From positions 1-64,000 of the forward strand of contig JAJSSI010000034.1 of the NCBI GenBank assembly GCA_031841125.1: DNA of 64,000 nucleotides. Direction: 5' to 3'. This DNA comes from Acanthococcus lagerstroemiae (lineage: Eukaryota; Arthropoda; Insecta; Hemiptera; Eriococcidae). Under the pieces are notes generated by a model that worked only from the letters and a program-made list of their open reading frames with translations, was not told the origin of the DNA and searched no databases. A program made the translations under genes and the position numbers. This document shows positions 13,208 through 24,206 of this stretch, in pieces (positions within the stretch are counted from its first letter, which is position 1; every line of letters starts with the position of its first letter).

Positions 13208-14928
13208 CAAAATTTGAAAAAATCAAAAATTTCAAATTAATGAGTGTTTCTTACTCAGTTTTTCACGCTGAGTTCGAATAAGTGGTTCCCATTTGGCGGC
13301 GACCCTCCGTTCTTGAGGTACACTCAAAAAAGTTGGGAAAATTGATCAATTTGGGTCAAAAAATGACTCTAGCTCAATTTCGACAACGGATTCGAATTCG
13401 TCTCGAAAAATTGAGTACTTAGCACCAGCGCCGACGCCGTAGCTCCCCGAAAATTTTTTCGCCCAAAAAAGTACATGATGTATAGTATGGAGAAATTTTC
13501 AAAATTTGAGAAAATCAAAAATTTCGAATTAATGAGTGTTTCTTACTCAGTTTTTCACGCTGAGTTCGAATAAGTGGTTCCCATTTGGCGGCGACCCTCC
13601 GTTCTTGAGGTACACTCAAAAAAGTTGGGAAAATTGATCAATTTGGGTCAAAAAATGACTCTAGCTCAATTTCGACAACGGATTCGAATTCGTCTCGAAA
13701 AATTGAGTACTTAGCACCAGCGCCGACGCCGTAGCTCCCCGAAAATTTTTTCGCCCAAAAAAAGACATGATATATAGTATGGAGAAATTTTCAAAATTTG
13801 AGAAAATCAAAAATTTCGAATTAATGAGTGTTTCTTACTCAGTTTTTCACGCTGAGTTCGAATAAGTGGTTCCCATTTGGCGGCGACCCTCCGTTCTTGA
13901 GGTACACTCAAAAAAGTTGGGAAAATTGATCAATTTGGGTCAAAAAATGACTCTAGCTCAATTTCGACAACGGATTCGAATTCGTCTCGAAAATTGAGTA
14001 CTTAGCACCAGCGCCGACGCCGTAGCTCCCGAAAATTTTTTCGCCCAAAAAAAGACATGATGTATAGTATGGAGAAATTTTCAAAATTTGAAAAAATCAA
14101 AAATTTCAAATTAATGAGTGTTTCTTACTCAGTTTTTCACGCTGAGTTCGAATAAGTGGTTCCCATTTGGCGGCGACCCTCCGTTCTTGAGGTACACTCA
14201 AAAAAGTTGGGAAAATTGATCAATTTGGGTCAAAAAATGACTCTAGCTCAATTTCGACAACGGATTCGAATTCGTCTCGAAAAATTGAGTACTTAGCACC
14301 AGCGCCGACGCCGTAGCTCTCCGAAAATTTTTTCGCCCAAAAAAAGACATGATGTATAGTATGGAGAAATTTTCAAAATTTGAAAAAATCAAAAATTTCA
14401 AATTAATGAGTGTTTCTTACTCAGTTTTTCACGCTGAGTTCGAATAAGTGGTTCCCATTTGGCGGCGACCCTCCGTTCTTGAGGTACACTCAAAAAAGTT
14501 GGGAAAATTGATCAATTTGGGTCAAAAAATGACTCTAGCTCAATTTCGACAACGGATTCGAATTCGTCTCGAAAAATTGAGTACTTAGCACCAGCGCCGA
14601 CGCCGTAGCTCTCCGAAAATTTTTTCGCCCAAAAAAGACATGATGTATAGTATGGAGAAATTTTCAAAATTTGAAAAAATCAAAAATTTCAAATTAATGA
14701 GTGTTTCTTACTCAGTTTTTCACGCTGAGTTCGAATAAGTGGTTCCCATTTGGCGGCGACCCTCCGTTCTTGAGGTACACTCAAAAAAGTTGGGAAAATT
14801 GATCAATTTGGGTCAAAAAATGACTCTAGCTCAATTTCGACAACGGATTCGAATTCGTCTCGAAAAATTGAGTACTTAGCACCAGCGCCGACGCCGTAGC
14901 TCTCCGAAAATTTTTTCGCCCAAAAAAA

Positions 14929-14942
14929 GACATGATAATTTT
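14929..14942 (+). repeat. Short unit, 14-bp linker deletion (copy 53)
   Basis: Exactly 278-bp spacing with the GACATGATAATTTT junction on the GCTCTCCG background. The rest of the unit is core consensus, so this is the clean form of the deletion. Confidence 0.85.
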
Positions 14943-15790
14943 CAAAATTTGAAAAAATCAAAAATTTCAAATTAATGAGTGTTTCTTACTCAGTTTTTCA
15001 CGCTGAGTTCGAATAAGTGGTTCCCATTTGGCGGCGACCCTCCGTTCTTGAGGTACACTCAAAAAAGTTGGGAAAATTGATCAATTTGGGTCAAAAAATG
15101 ACTCTAGCTCAATTTCGACAACGGATTCGAATTCGTCTCGAAAAATTGAGTACTTAGCACCAGCGCCGACGCCGTAGCTCCCCGAAAATTTTTTCGCCCA
15201 AAAAAAGACATGATATATAGTATGGAGAAATTTTCAAAATTTGAGAAAATCAAAAATTTCGAATTAATGAGTGTTTCTTACTCAGTTTTTCACGCTGAGT
15301 TCGAATAAGTGGTTCCCATTTGGCGGCGACCCTCCGTTCTTGAGGTACACTCAAAAAAGTTGGGAAAATTGATCAATTTGGGTCAAAAAATGACTCTAGC
15401 TCAATTTCGACAACGGATTCGAATTCGTCTCGAAAAATTGAGTACTTAGCACCAGCGCCGACGCCGTAGCTCCCCGAAAATTTTTTCGCCCAAAAAAGTA
15501 CATGATGTATAGTATGGAGAAATTTTCAAAATTTGAGAAAATCAAAAATTTCGAATTAATGAGTGTTTCTTACTCAGTTTTTCACGCTGAGTTCGAATAA
15601 GTGGTTCCCATTTGGCGGCGACCCTCCGTTCTTGAGGTACACTCAAAAAAGTTGGGAAAATTGATCAATTTGGGTCAAAAAATGACTCTAGCTCAATTTC
15701 GACAACGGATTCGAATTCGTCTCGAAAAATTGAGTACTTAGCACCAGCGCCGACGCCGTAGCTCTCCGAAAATTTTTTCGCCCAAAAAAA

Positions 15791-15804
15791 GACATGATAA
15801 TTTT
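15791..15804 (+). repeat. Short unit, 14-bp linker deletion (copy 56)
   Basis: A second clean 278-bp unit three copies after the previous one, on the same GCTCTCCG background. This suggests local duplication or conversion of the short unit. Confidence 0.85.
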
Positions 15805-18107
15805 CAAAATTTGAAAAAATCAAAAATTTCAAATTAATGAGTGTTTCTTACTCAGTTTTTCACGCTGAGTTCGAATAAGTGGTTCCCATTTGGCGGCGAC
15901 CCTCCGTTCTTGAGGTACACTCAAAAAAGTTGGGAAAATTGATCAATTTGGGTCAAAAAATGACTCTAGCTCAATTTCGACAACGGATTCGAATTCGTCT
16001 CGAAAAATTGAGTACTTAGCACCAGCGCCGACGCCGTAGCTCCCCGAAAATTTTTTCGCCCAAAAAAAGACATGATGTATAGTATGGAGAAATTTTCAAA
16101 ATTTGAGAAAATCAAAAATTTCGAATTAATGAGTGTTTCTTACTCAGTTTTTCACGCTGAGTTCGAATAAGTGGTTCCCATTTGGCGGCGACCCTCCGTT
16201 CTTGAGGTACACTCAAAAAAGTTGGGAAAATTGATCAATTTGGGTCAAAAAATGACTCTAGCTCAATTTCGACAACGGATTCGAATTCGTCTCGAAAAAT
16301 TGAGTACTTAGCACCAGCGCCGACGCCGTAGCTCCCCGAAAATTTTTTCGCCCAAAAAAAGACATGATGTATAGTATGGAGAAATTTTCAAAATTTGAAA
16401 AAATCAAAAATTTCAAATTAATGAGTGTTTCTTACTCAGTTTTTCACGCTGAGTTCGAATAAGTGGTTCCCATTTGGCGGCGACCCTCCGTTCTTGAGGT
16501 ACACTCAAAAAAGTTGGGAAAATTGATCAATTTGGGTCAAAAAATGACTCTAGCTCAATTTCGACAACGGATTCGAATTCGTCTCGAAAATTGAGTACTT
16601 AGCACCAGCGCCGACGCCGTAGCTCCCGAAAATTTTTTCGCCCAAAAAAAGACATGATGTATAGTATGGAGAAATTTTCAAAATTTGAAAAAATCAAAAA
16701 TTTCAAATTAATGAGTGTTTCTTACTCAGTTTTTCACGCTGAGTTCGAATAAGTGGTTCCCATTTGGCGGCGACCCTCCGTTCTTGAGGTACACTCAAAA
16801 AAGTTGGGAAAATTGATCAATTTGGGTCAAAAAATGACTCTAGCTCAATTTCGACAACGGATTCGAATTCGTCTCGAAAAATTGAGTACTTAGCACCAGC
16901 GCCGACGCCGTAGCTCCCCGAAAATTTTTTCGCCCAAAAAAAGACATGATGTATAGTATGGAGAAATTTTCAAAATTTGAAAAATCAAAAATTTCAAATT
17001 AATGAGTGTTTCTTACTCAGTTTTTCACGCTGAGTTCGAATAAGTGGTTCCCATTTGGCGGCGACCCTCCGTTCTTGAGGTACACTCAAAAAAGTTGGGA
17101 AAATTGATCAATTTGGGTCAAAAAATGACTCTAGCTCAATTTCGACAACGGATTCGAATTCGTCTCGAAAAATTGAGTACTTAGCACCAGCGCCGACGCC
17201 GTAGCTCCCGAAAATTTTTTCGCCCAAAAAAAGACATGATGTATAGTATGGAGAAATTTTCAAAATTTGAAAAAATCAAAAATTTCAAATTAATGAGTGT
17301 TTCTTACTCAGTTTTTCACGCTGAGTTCGAATAAGTGGTTCCCATTTGGCGGCGACCCTCCGTTCTTGAGGTACACTCAAAAAAGTTGGGAAAATTGATC
17401 AATTTGGGTCAAAAAATGACTCTAGCTCAATTTCGACAACGGATTCGAATTCGTCTCGAAAAATTGAGTACTTAGCACCAGCGCCGACGCCGTAGCTCCC
17501 CGAAAATTTTTTCGCCCAAAAAAAGACATGATGTATAGTATGGAGAAATTTTCAAAATTTGAAAAAATCAAAAATTTCAAATTAATGAGTGTTTCTTACT
17601 CAGTTTTTCACGCTGAGTTCGAATAAGTGGTTCCCATTTGGCGGCGACCCTCCGTTCTTGAGGTACACTCAAAAAAGTTGGGAAAATTGATCAATTTGGG
17701 TCAAAAAATGACTCTAGCTCAATTTCGACAACGGATTCGAATTCGTCTCGAAAAATTGAGTACTTAGCACCAGCGCCGACGCCGTAGCTCCCGAAAATTT
17801 TTTCGCCCAAAAAAAGACATGATGTATAGTATGGAGAAATTTTCAAAATTTGAAAAAATCAAAAATTTCAAATTAATGAGTGTTTCTTACTCAGTTTTTC
17901 ACGCTGAGTTCGAATAAGTGGTTCCCATTTGGCGGCGACCCTCCGTTCTTGAGGTACACTCAAAAAAGTTGGGAAAATTGATCAATTTGGGTCAAAAAAT
18001 GACTCTAGCTCAATTTCGACAACGGATTCGAATTCGTCTCGAAAAATTGAGTACTTAGCACCAGCGCCGACGCCGTAGCTCTCCGAAAATTTTTTCGCCC
18101 AAAAAAA

Positions 18108-18120
18108 GACATGATAATTC
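18108..18120 (+). repeat. Short unit, 16-bp loss (copy 64)
   Basis: The junction GACATGATAATTC lacks two more T than the 14-bp form; landmark spacing is 276 bp. It is preceded by GCTCTCCG and probably derives from the 14-bp deletion haplotype. Confidence 0.8.
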
Positions 18121-18967
18121 AAAATTTGAAAAAATCAAAAATTTCAAATTAATGAGTGTTTCTTACTCAGTTTTTCACGCTGAGTTCGAATAAGTGGTTC
18201 CCATTTGGCGGCGACCCTCCGTTCTTGAGGTACACTCAAAAAAGTTGGGAAAATTGATCAATTTGGGTCAAAAAATGACTCTAGCTCAATTTCGACAACG
18301 GATTCGAATTCGTCTCGAAAAATTGAGTACTTAGCACCAGCGCCGACGCCGTAGCTCCCCGAAAATTTTTTCGCCCAAAAAAAGACATGATGTATAGTAT
18401 GGAGAAATTTTCAAAATTTGAGAAAATCAAAAATTTCAAATTAATGAGTGTTTCTTACTCAGTTTTTCACGCTGAGTTCGAATAAGTGGTTCCCATTTGG
18501 CGGCGACCCTCCGTTCTTGAGGTACACTCAAAAAAGTTGGGAAAATTGATCAATTTGGGTCAAAAAATGACTCTAGCTCAATTTCGACAACGGATTCGAA
18601 TTCGTCTCGAAAAATTGAGTACTTAGCACCAGCGCCGACGCCGTAGCTCCCCGAAAATTTTTTCGCCCAAAAAAAGACATGATGTATAGTATGGAGAAAT
18701 TTTCAAAATTTGAAAAAATCAAAAATTTCAAATTAATGAGTGTTTCTTACTCAGTTTTTCACGCTGAGTTCGAATAAGTGGTTCCCATTTGGCGGCGACC
18801 CTCCGTTCTTGAGGTACACTCAAAAAAGTTGGGAAAATTGATCAATTTGGGTCAAAAAATGACTCTAGCTCAATTTCGACAACGGATTCGAATTCGTCTC
18901 GAAAAATTGAGTACTTAGCACCAGCGCCGACGCCGTAGCTCTCCGAAAATTTTTTCGCCCAAAAAAA

Positions 18968-18985
18968 GACATGATAATTATTTTC
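18968..18985 (+). repeat. Short unit with small re-insertion (copy 67)
   Basis: The junction GACATGATAATTATTTTC is the 14-bp deletion form plus three bases (a repeated ATT); landmark spacing is 281 bp. It sits on the GCTCTCCG background. Confidence 0.8.
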
Positions 18986-20706
18986 AAAATTTGAAAAAAT
19001 CAAAAATTTCAAATTAATGAGTGTTTCTTACTCAGTTTTTCACGCTGAGTTCGAATAAGTGGTTCCCATTTGGCGGCGACCCTCCGTTCTTGAGGTACAC
19101 TCAAAAAAGTTGGGAAAATTGATCAATTTGGGTCAAAAAATGACTCTAGCTCAATTTCGACAACGGATTCGAATTCGTCTCGAAAAATTGAGTACTTAGC
19201 ACCAGCGCCGACGCCGTAGCTCCCCGAAAATTTTTTCGCCCAAAAAAAGACATGATATATAGTATGGAGAAATTTTCAAAATTTGAGAAAATCAAAAATT
19301 TCAAATTAATGAGTGTTTCTTACTCAGTTTTTCACGCTGAGTTCGAATAAGTGGTTCCCATTTGGCGGCGACCCTCCGTTCTTGAGGTACACTCAAAAAA
19401 GTTGGGAAAATTGATCAATTTGGGTCAAAAAATGACTCTAGCTCAATTTCGACAACGGATTCGAATTCGTCTCGAAAATTGAGTACTTAGCACCAGCGCC
19501 GACGCCGTAGCTCCCCGAAAATTTTTTCGCCCAAAAAAAGACATGATGTATAGTATGGAGAAATTTTCAAAATTTGAAAAATCAAAAATTTCGAATTAAT
19601 GAGTGTTTCTTACTCAGTTTTTCACGCTGAGTTCGAATAAGTGGTTCCCATTTGGCGGCGACCCTCCGTTCTTGAGGTACACTCAAAAAAGTTGGGAAAA
19701 TTGATCAATTTGGGTCAAAAAATGACTCTAGCTCAATTTCGACAACGGATTCGAATTCGTCTCGAAAAATTGAGTACTTAGCACCAGCGCCGACGCCGTA
19801 GCTCCCCGAAAATTTTTTCGCCCAAAAAAAGACATGATGTATAGTATGGAGAAATTTTCAAAATTTGAAAAAATCAAAAATTTCAAATTAATGAGTGTTT
19901 CTTACTCAGTTTTTCACGCTGAGTTCGAATAAGTGGTTCCCATTTGGCGGCGACCCTCCGTTCTTGAGGTACACTCAAAAAAGTTGGGAAAATTGATCAA
20001 TTTGGGTCAAAAAATGACTCTAGCTCAATTTCGACAACGGATTCGAATTCGTCTCGAAAAATTGAGTACTTAGCACCAGCGCCGACGCCGTAGCTCCCCG
20101 AAAATTTTTTCGCCCAAAAAAAGACATGATGTATAGTATGGAGAAATTTTCAAAATTTGAGAAAATCAAAAATTTCGAATTAATGAGTGTTTCTTACTCA
20201 GTTTTTCACGCTGAGTTCGAATAAGTGGTTCCCATTTGGCGGCGACCCTCCGTTCTTGAGGTACACTCAAAAAAGTTGGGAAAATTGATCAATTTGGGTC
20301 AAAAAATGACTCTAGCTCAATTTCGACAACGGATTCGAATTCGTCTCGAAAAATTGAGTACTTAGCACCAGCGCCGACGCCGTAGCTCCCCGAAAATTTT
20401 TTCGCCCAAAAAAAGACATGATGTATAGTATGGAGAAATTTTCAAAATTTGAAAAAATCAAAAATTTCAAATTAATGAGTGTTTCTTACTCAGTTTTTCA
20501 CGCTGAGTTCGAATAAGTGGTTCCCATTTGGCGGCGACCCTCCGTTCTTGAGGTACACTCAAAAAAGTTGGGAAAATTGATCAATTTGGGTCAAAAAATG
20601 ACTCTAGCTCAATTTCGACAACGGATTCGAATTCGTCTCGAAAAATTGAGTACTTAGCACCAGCGCCGACGCCGTAGCTCCCCGAAAATTTTTTCGCCCA
20701 AAAAAA

Positions 20707-20720
20707 GACATGAAGTATGG
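20707..20720 (+). repeat. Independent 5-bp linker deletion (copy 73)
   Basis: The linker reads GACATGAAGTATGG instead of GACATGATGTATAGTATGG. Landmark spacing is 287 bp on the GCTCCCCG background, so this event is separate from the 14-bp class. Confidence 0.8.
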
Positions 20721-21308
20721 AGAAATTTTCAAAATTTGAAAAAATCAAAAATTTCAAATTAATGAGTGTTTCTTACTCAGTTTTTCACGCTGAGTTCGAA
20801 TAAGTGGTTCCCATTTGGCGGCGACCCTCCGTTCTTGAGGTACACTCAAAAAAGTTGGGAAAATTGATCAATTTGGGTCAAAAAATGACTCTAGCTCAAT
20901 TTCGACAACGGATTCGAATTCGTCTCGAAAAATTGAGTACTTAGCACCAGCGCCGACGCCGTAGCTCCCCGAAAATTTTTTCGCCCAAAAAAAGACATGA
21001 TGTATAGTATGGAGAAATTTTCAAAATTTGAAAAAATCAAAAATTTCAAATTAATGAGTGTTTCTTACTCAGTTTTTCACGCTGAGTTCGAATAAGTGGT
21101 TCCCATTTGGCGGCGACCCTCCGTTCTTGAGGTACACTCAAAAAAGTTGGGAAAATTGATCAATTTGGGTCAAAAAATGACTCTAGCTCAATTTCGACAA
21201 CGGATTCGAATTCGTCTCGAAAAATTGAGTACTTAGCACCAGCGCCGACGCCGTAGCTCCCCGAAAATTTTTTCGCCCAAAAAAGACATGATGTATAGTA
21301 TGGAGAAA

Positions 21309-21334
21309 TTTTCAAAATTTCAAAAATTAATTAA
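21309..21334 (+). repeat. Unit lacking 12 bp of the A/T block (copy 75)
   Basis: The A/T block reads TTCAAAATTTCAAAAATTAA and then TTAATGAG. This removes most of the inverted repeat AATTTGAAA/TTTCAAATT seen in other units. Landmark spacing is 280 bp. It is the only unit I found with a large loss inside this block, and the rest of the unit is normal. Confidence 0.8.
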
Positions 21335-24191
21335 TGAGTGTTTCTTACTCAGTTTTTCACGCTGAGTTCGAATAAGTGGTTCCCATTTGGCGGCGACCCT
21401 CCGTTCTTGAGGTACACTCAAAAAAGTTGGGAAAATTGATCAATTTGGGTCAAAAAATGACTCTAGCTCAATTTCGACAACGGATTCGAATTCGTCTCGA
21501 AAAATTGAGTACTTAGCACCAGCGCCGACGCCGTAGCTCCCCGAAAATTTTTTCGCCCAAAAAAAGACATGATGTATAGTATGGAGAAATTTTCAAAATT
21601 TGAGAAAATCAAAAATTTCGAATTAATGAGTGTTTCTTACTCAGTTTTTCACGCTGAGTTCGAATAAGTGGTTCCCATTTGGCGGCGACCCTCCGTTCTT
21701 GAGGTACACTCAAAAAAGTTGGGAAAATTGATCAATTTGGGTCAAAAAATGACTCTAGCTCAATTTCGACAACGGATTCGAATTCGTCTCGAAAAATTGA
21801 GTACTTAGCACCAGCGCCGACGCCGTAGCTCCCCGAAAATTTTTTCGCCCAAAAAAAGACATGATGTATAGTATGGAGAAATTTTCAAAATTTGAAAAAA
21901 TCAAAAATTTCAAATTAATGAGTGTTTCTTACTCAGTTTTTCACGCTGAGTTCGAATAAGTGGTTCCCATTTGGCGGCGACCCTCCGTTCTTGAGGTACA
22001 CTCAAAAAAGTTGGGAAAATTGATCAATTTGGGTCAAAAAATGACTCTAGCTCAATTTCGACAACGGATTCGAATTCGTCTCGAAAAATTGAGTACTTAG
22101 CACCAGCGCCGACGCCGTAGCTCCCGAAAATTTTTTCGCCCAAAAAAAGACATGATGTATAGTATGGAGAAATTTTCAAAATTTGAAAAAATCAAAAATT
22201 TCAAATTAATGAGTGTTTCTTACTCAGTTTTTCACGCTGAGTTCGAATAAGTGGTTCCCATTTGGCGGCGACCCTCCGTTCTTGAGGTACACTCAAAAAA
22301 GTTGGGAAAATTGATCAATTTGGGTCAAAAAATGACTCTAGCTCAATTTCGACAACGGATTCGAATTCGTCTCGAAAAATTGAGTACTTAGCACCAGCGC
22401 CGACGCCGTAGCTCCCGAAAATTTTTTCGCCCAAAAAAAGACATGATATATAGTATGGAGAAATTTTCAAAATTTGAGAAAATCAAAAATTTCAAATTAA
22501 TGAGTGTTTCTTACTCAGTTTTTCACGCTGAGTTCGAATAAGTGGTTCCCATTTGGCGGCGACCCTCCGTTCTTGAGGTACACTCAAAAAAGTTGGGAAA
22601 ATTGATCAATTTGGGTCAAAAAATGACTCTAGCTCAATTTCGACAACGGATTCGAATTCGTCTCGAAAAATTGAGTACTTAGCACCAGCGCCGACGCCGT
22701 AGCTCCCCGAAAATTTTTTCGCCCAAAAAAAGACATGATGTATAGTATGGAGAAATTTTCAAAATTTGAAAAAATCAAAAATTTCAAATTAATGAGTGTT
22801 TCTTACTCAGTTTTTCACGCTGAGTTCGAATAAGTGGTTCCCATTTGGCGGCGACCCTCCGTTCTTGAGGTACACTCAAAAAAGTTGGGAAAATTGATCA
22901 ATTTGGGTCAAAAAATGACTCTAGCTCAATTTCGACAACGGATTCGAATTCGTCTCGAAAAATTGAGTACTTAGCACCAGCGCCGACGCCGTAGCTCTCC
23001 GAAAATTTTTTCGCCCAAAAAAAGACATGATGTATAGTATGGAGAAATTTTCAAAATTTGAAAAAATCAAAAATTTCAAATTAATGAGTGTTTCTTACTC
23101 AGTTTTTCACGCTGAGTTCGAATAAGTGGTTCCCATTTGGCGGCGACCCTCCGTTCTTGAGGTACACTCAAAAAAGTTGGGAAAATTGATCAATTTGGGT
23201 CAAAAAATGACTCTAGCTCAATTTCGACAACGGATTCGAATTCGTCTCGAAAAATTGAGTACTTAGCACCAGCGCCGACGCCGTAGCTCCCCGAAAATTT
23301 TTTCGCCCAAAAAAAGACATGATGTATAGTATGGAGAAATTTTCAAAATTTGAAAAAATCAAAAATTTCAAATTAATGAGTGTTTCTTACTCAGTTTTTC
23401 ACGCTGAGTTCGAATAAGTGGTTCCCATTTGGCGGCGACCCTCCGTTCTTGAGGTACACTCAAAAAAGTTGGGAAAATTGATCAATTTGGGTCAAAAAAT
23501 GACTCTAGCTCAATTTCGACAACGGATTCGAATTCGTCTCGAAAAATTGAGTACTTAGCACCAGCGCCGACGCCGTAGCTCCCCGAAAATTTTTTCGCCC
23601 AAAAAAAGACATGATGTATAGTATGGAGAAATTTTCAAAATTTGAAAAAATCAAAAATTTCAAATTAATGAGTGTTTCTTACTCAGTTTTTCACGCTGAG
23701 TTCGAATAAGTGGTTCCCATTTGGCGGCGACCCTCCGTTCTTGAGGTACACTCAAAAAAGTTGGGAAAATTGATCAATTTGGGTCAAAAAATGACTCTAG
23801 CTCAATTTCGACAACGGATTCGAATTCGTCTCGAAAAATTGAGTACTTAGCACCAGCGCCGACGCCGTAGCTCCCCGAAAATTTTTTCGCCCAAAAAAAG
23901 ACATGATGTATAGTATGGAGAAATTTTCAAAATTTGAAAAAATCAAAAATTTCAAATTAATGAGTGTTTCTTACTCAGTTTTTCACGCTGAGTTCGAATA
24001 AGTGGTTCCCATTTGGCGGCGACCCTCCGTTCTTGAGGTACACTCAAAAAAGTTGGGAAAATTGATCAATTTGGGTCAAAAAATGACTCTAGCTCAATTT
24101 CGACAACGGATTCGAATTCGTCTCGAAAAATTGAGTACTTAGCACCAGCGCCGACGCCGTAGCTCTCCGAAAATTTTTTCGCCCAAAAAAA

Positions 24192-24206
24192 GACATGATA
24201 TATTTT
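24192..24206 (+). repeat. Last short unit, 13-bp loss (copy 85)
   Basis: The junction GACATGATATATTTT gives 279-bp spacing. It coincides with the last GCTCTCCG allele (about 24174) and marks the transition to the homogenised core. Confidence 0.85.
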
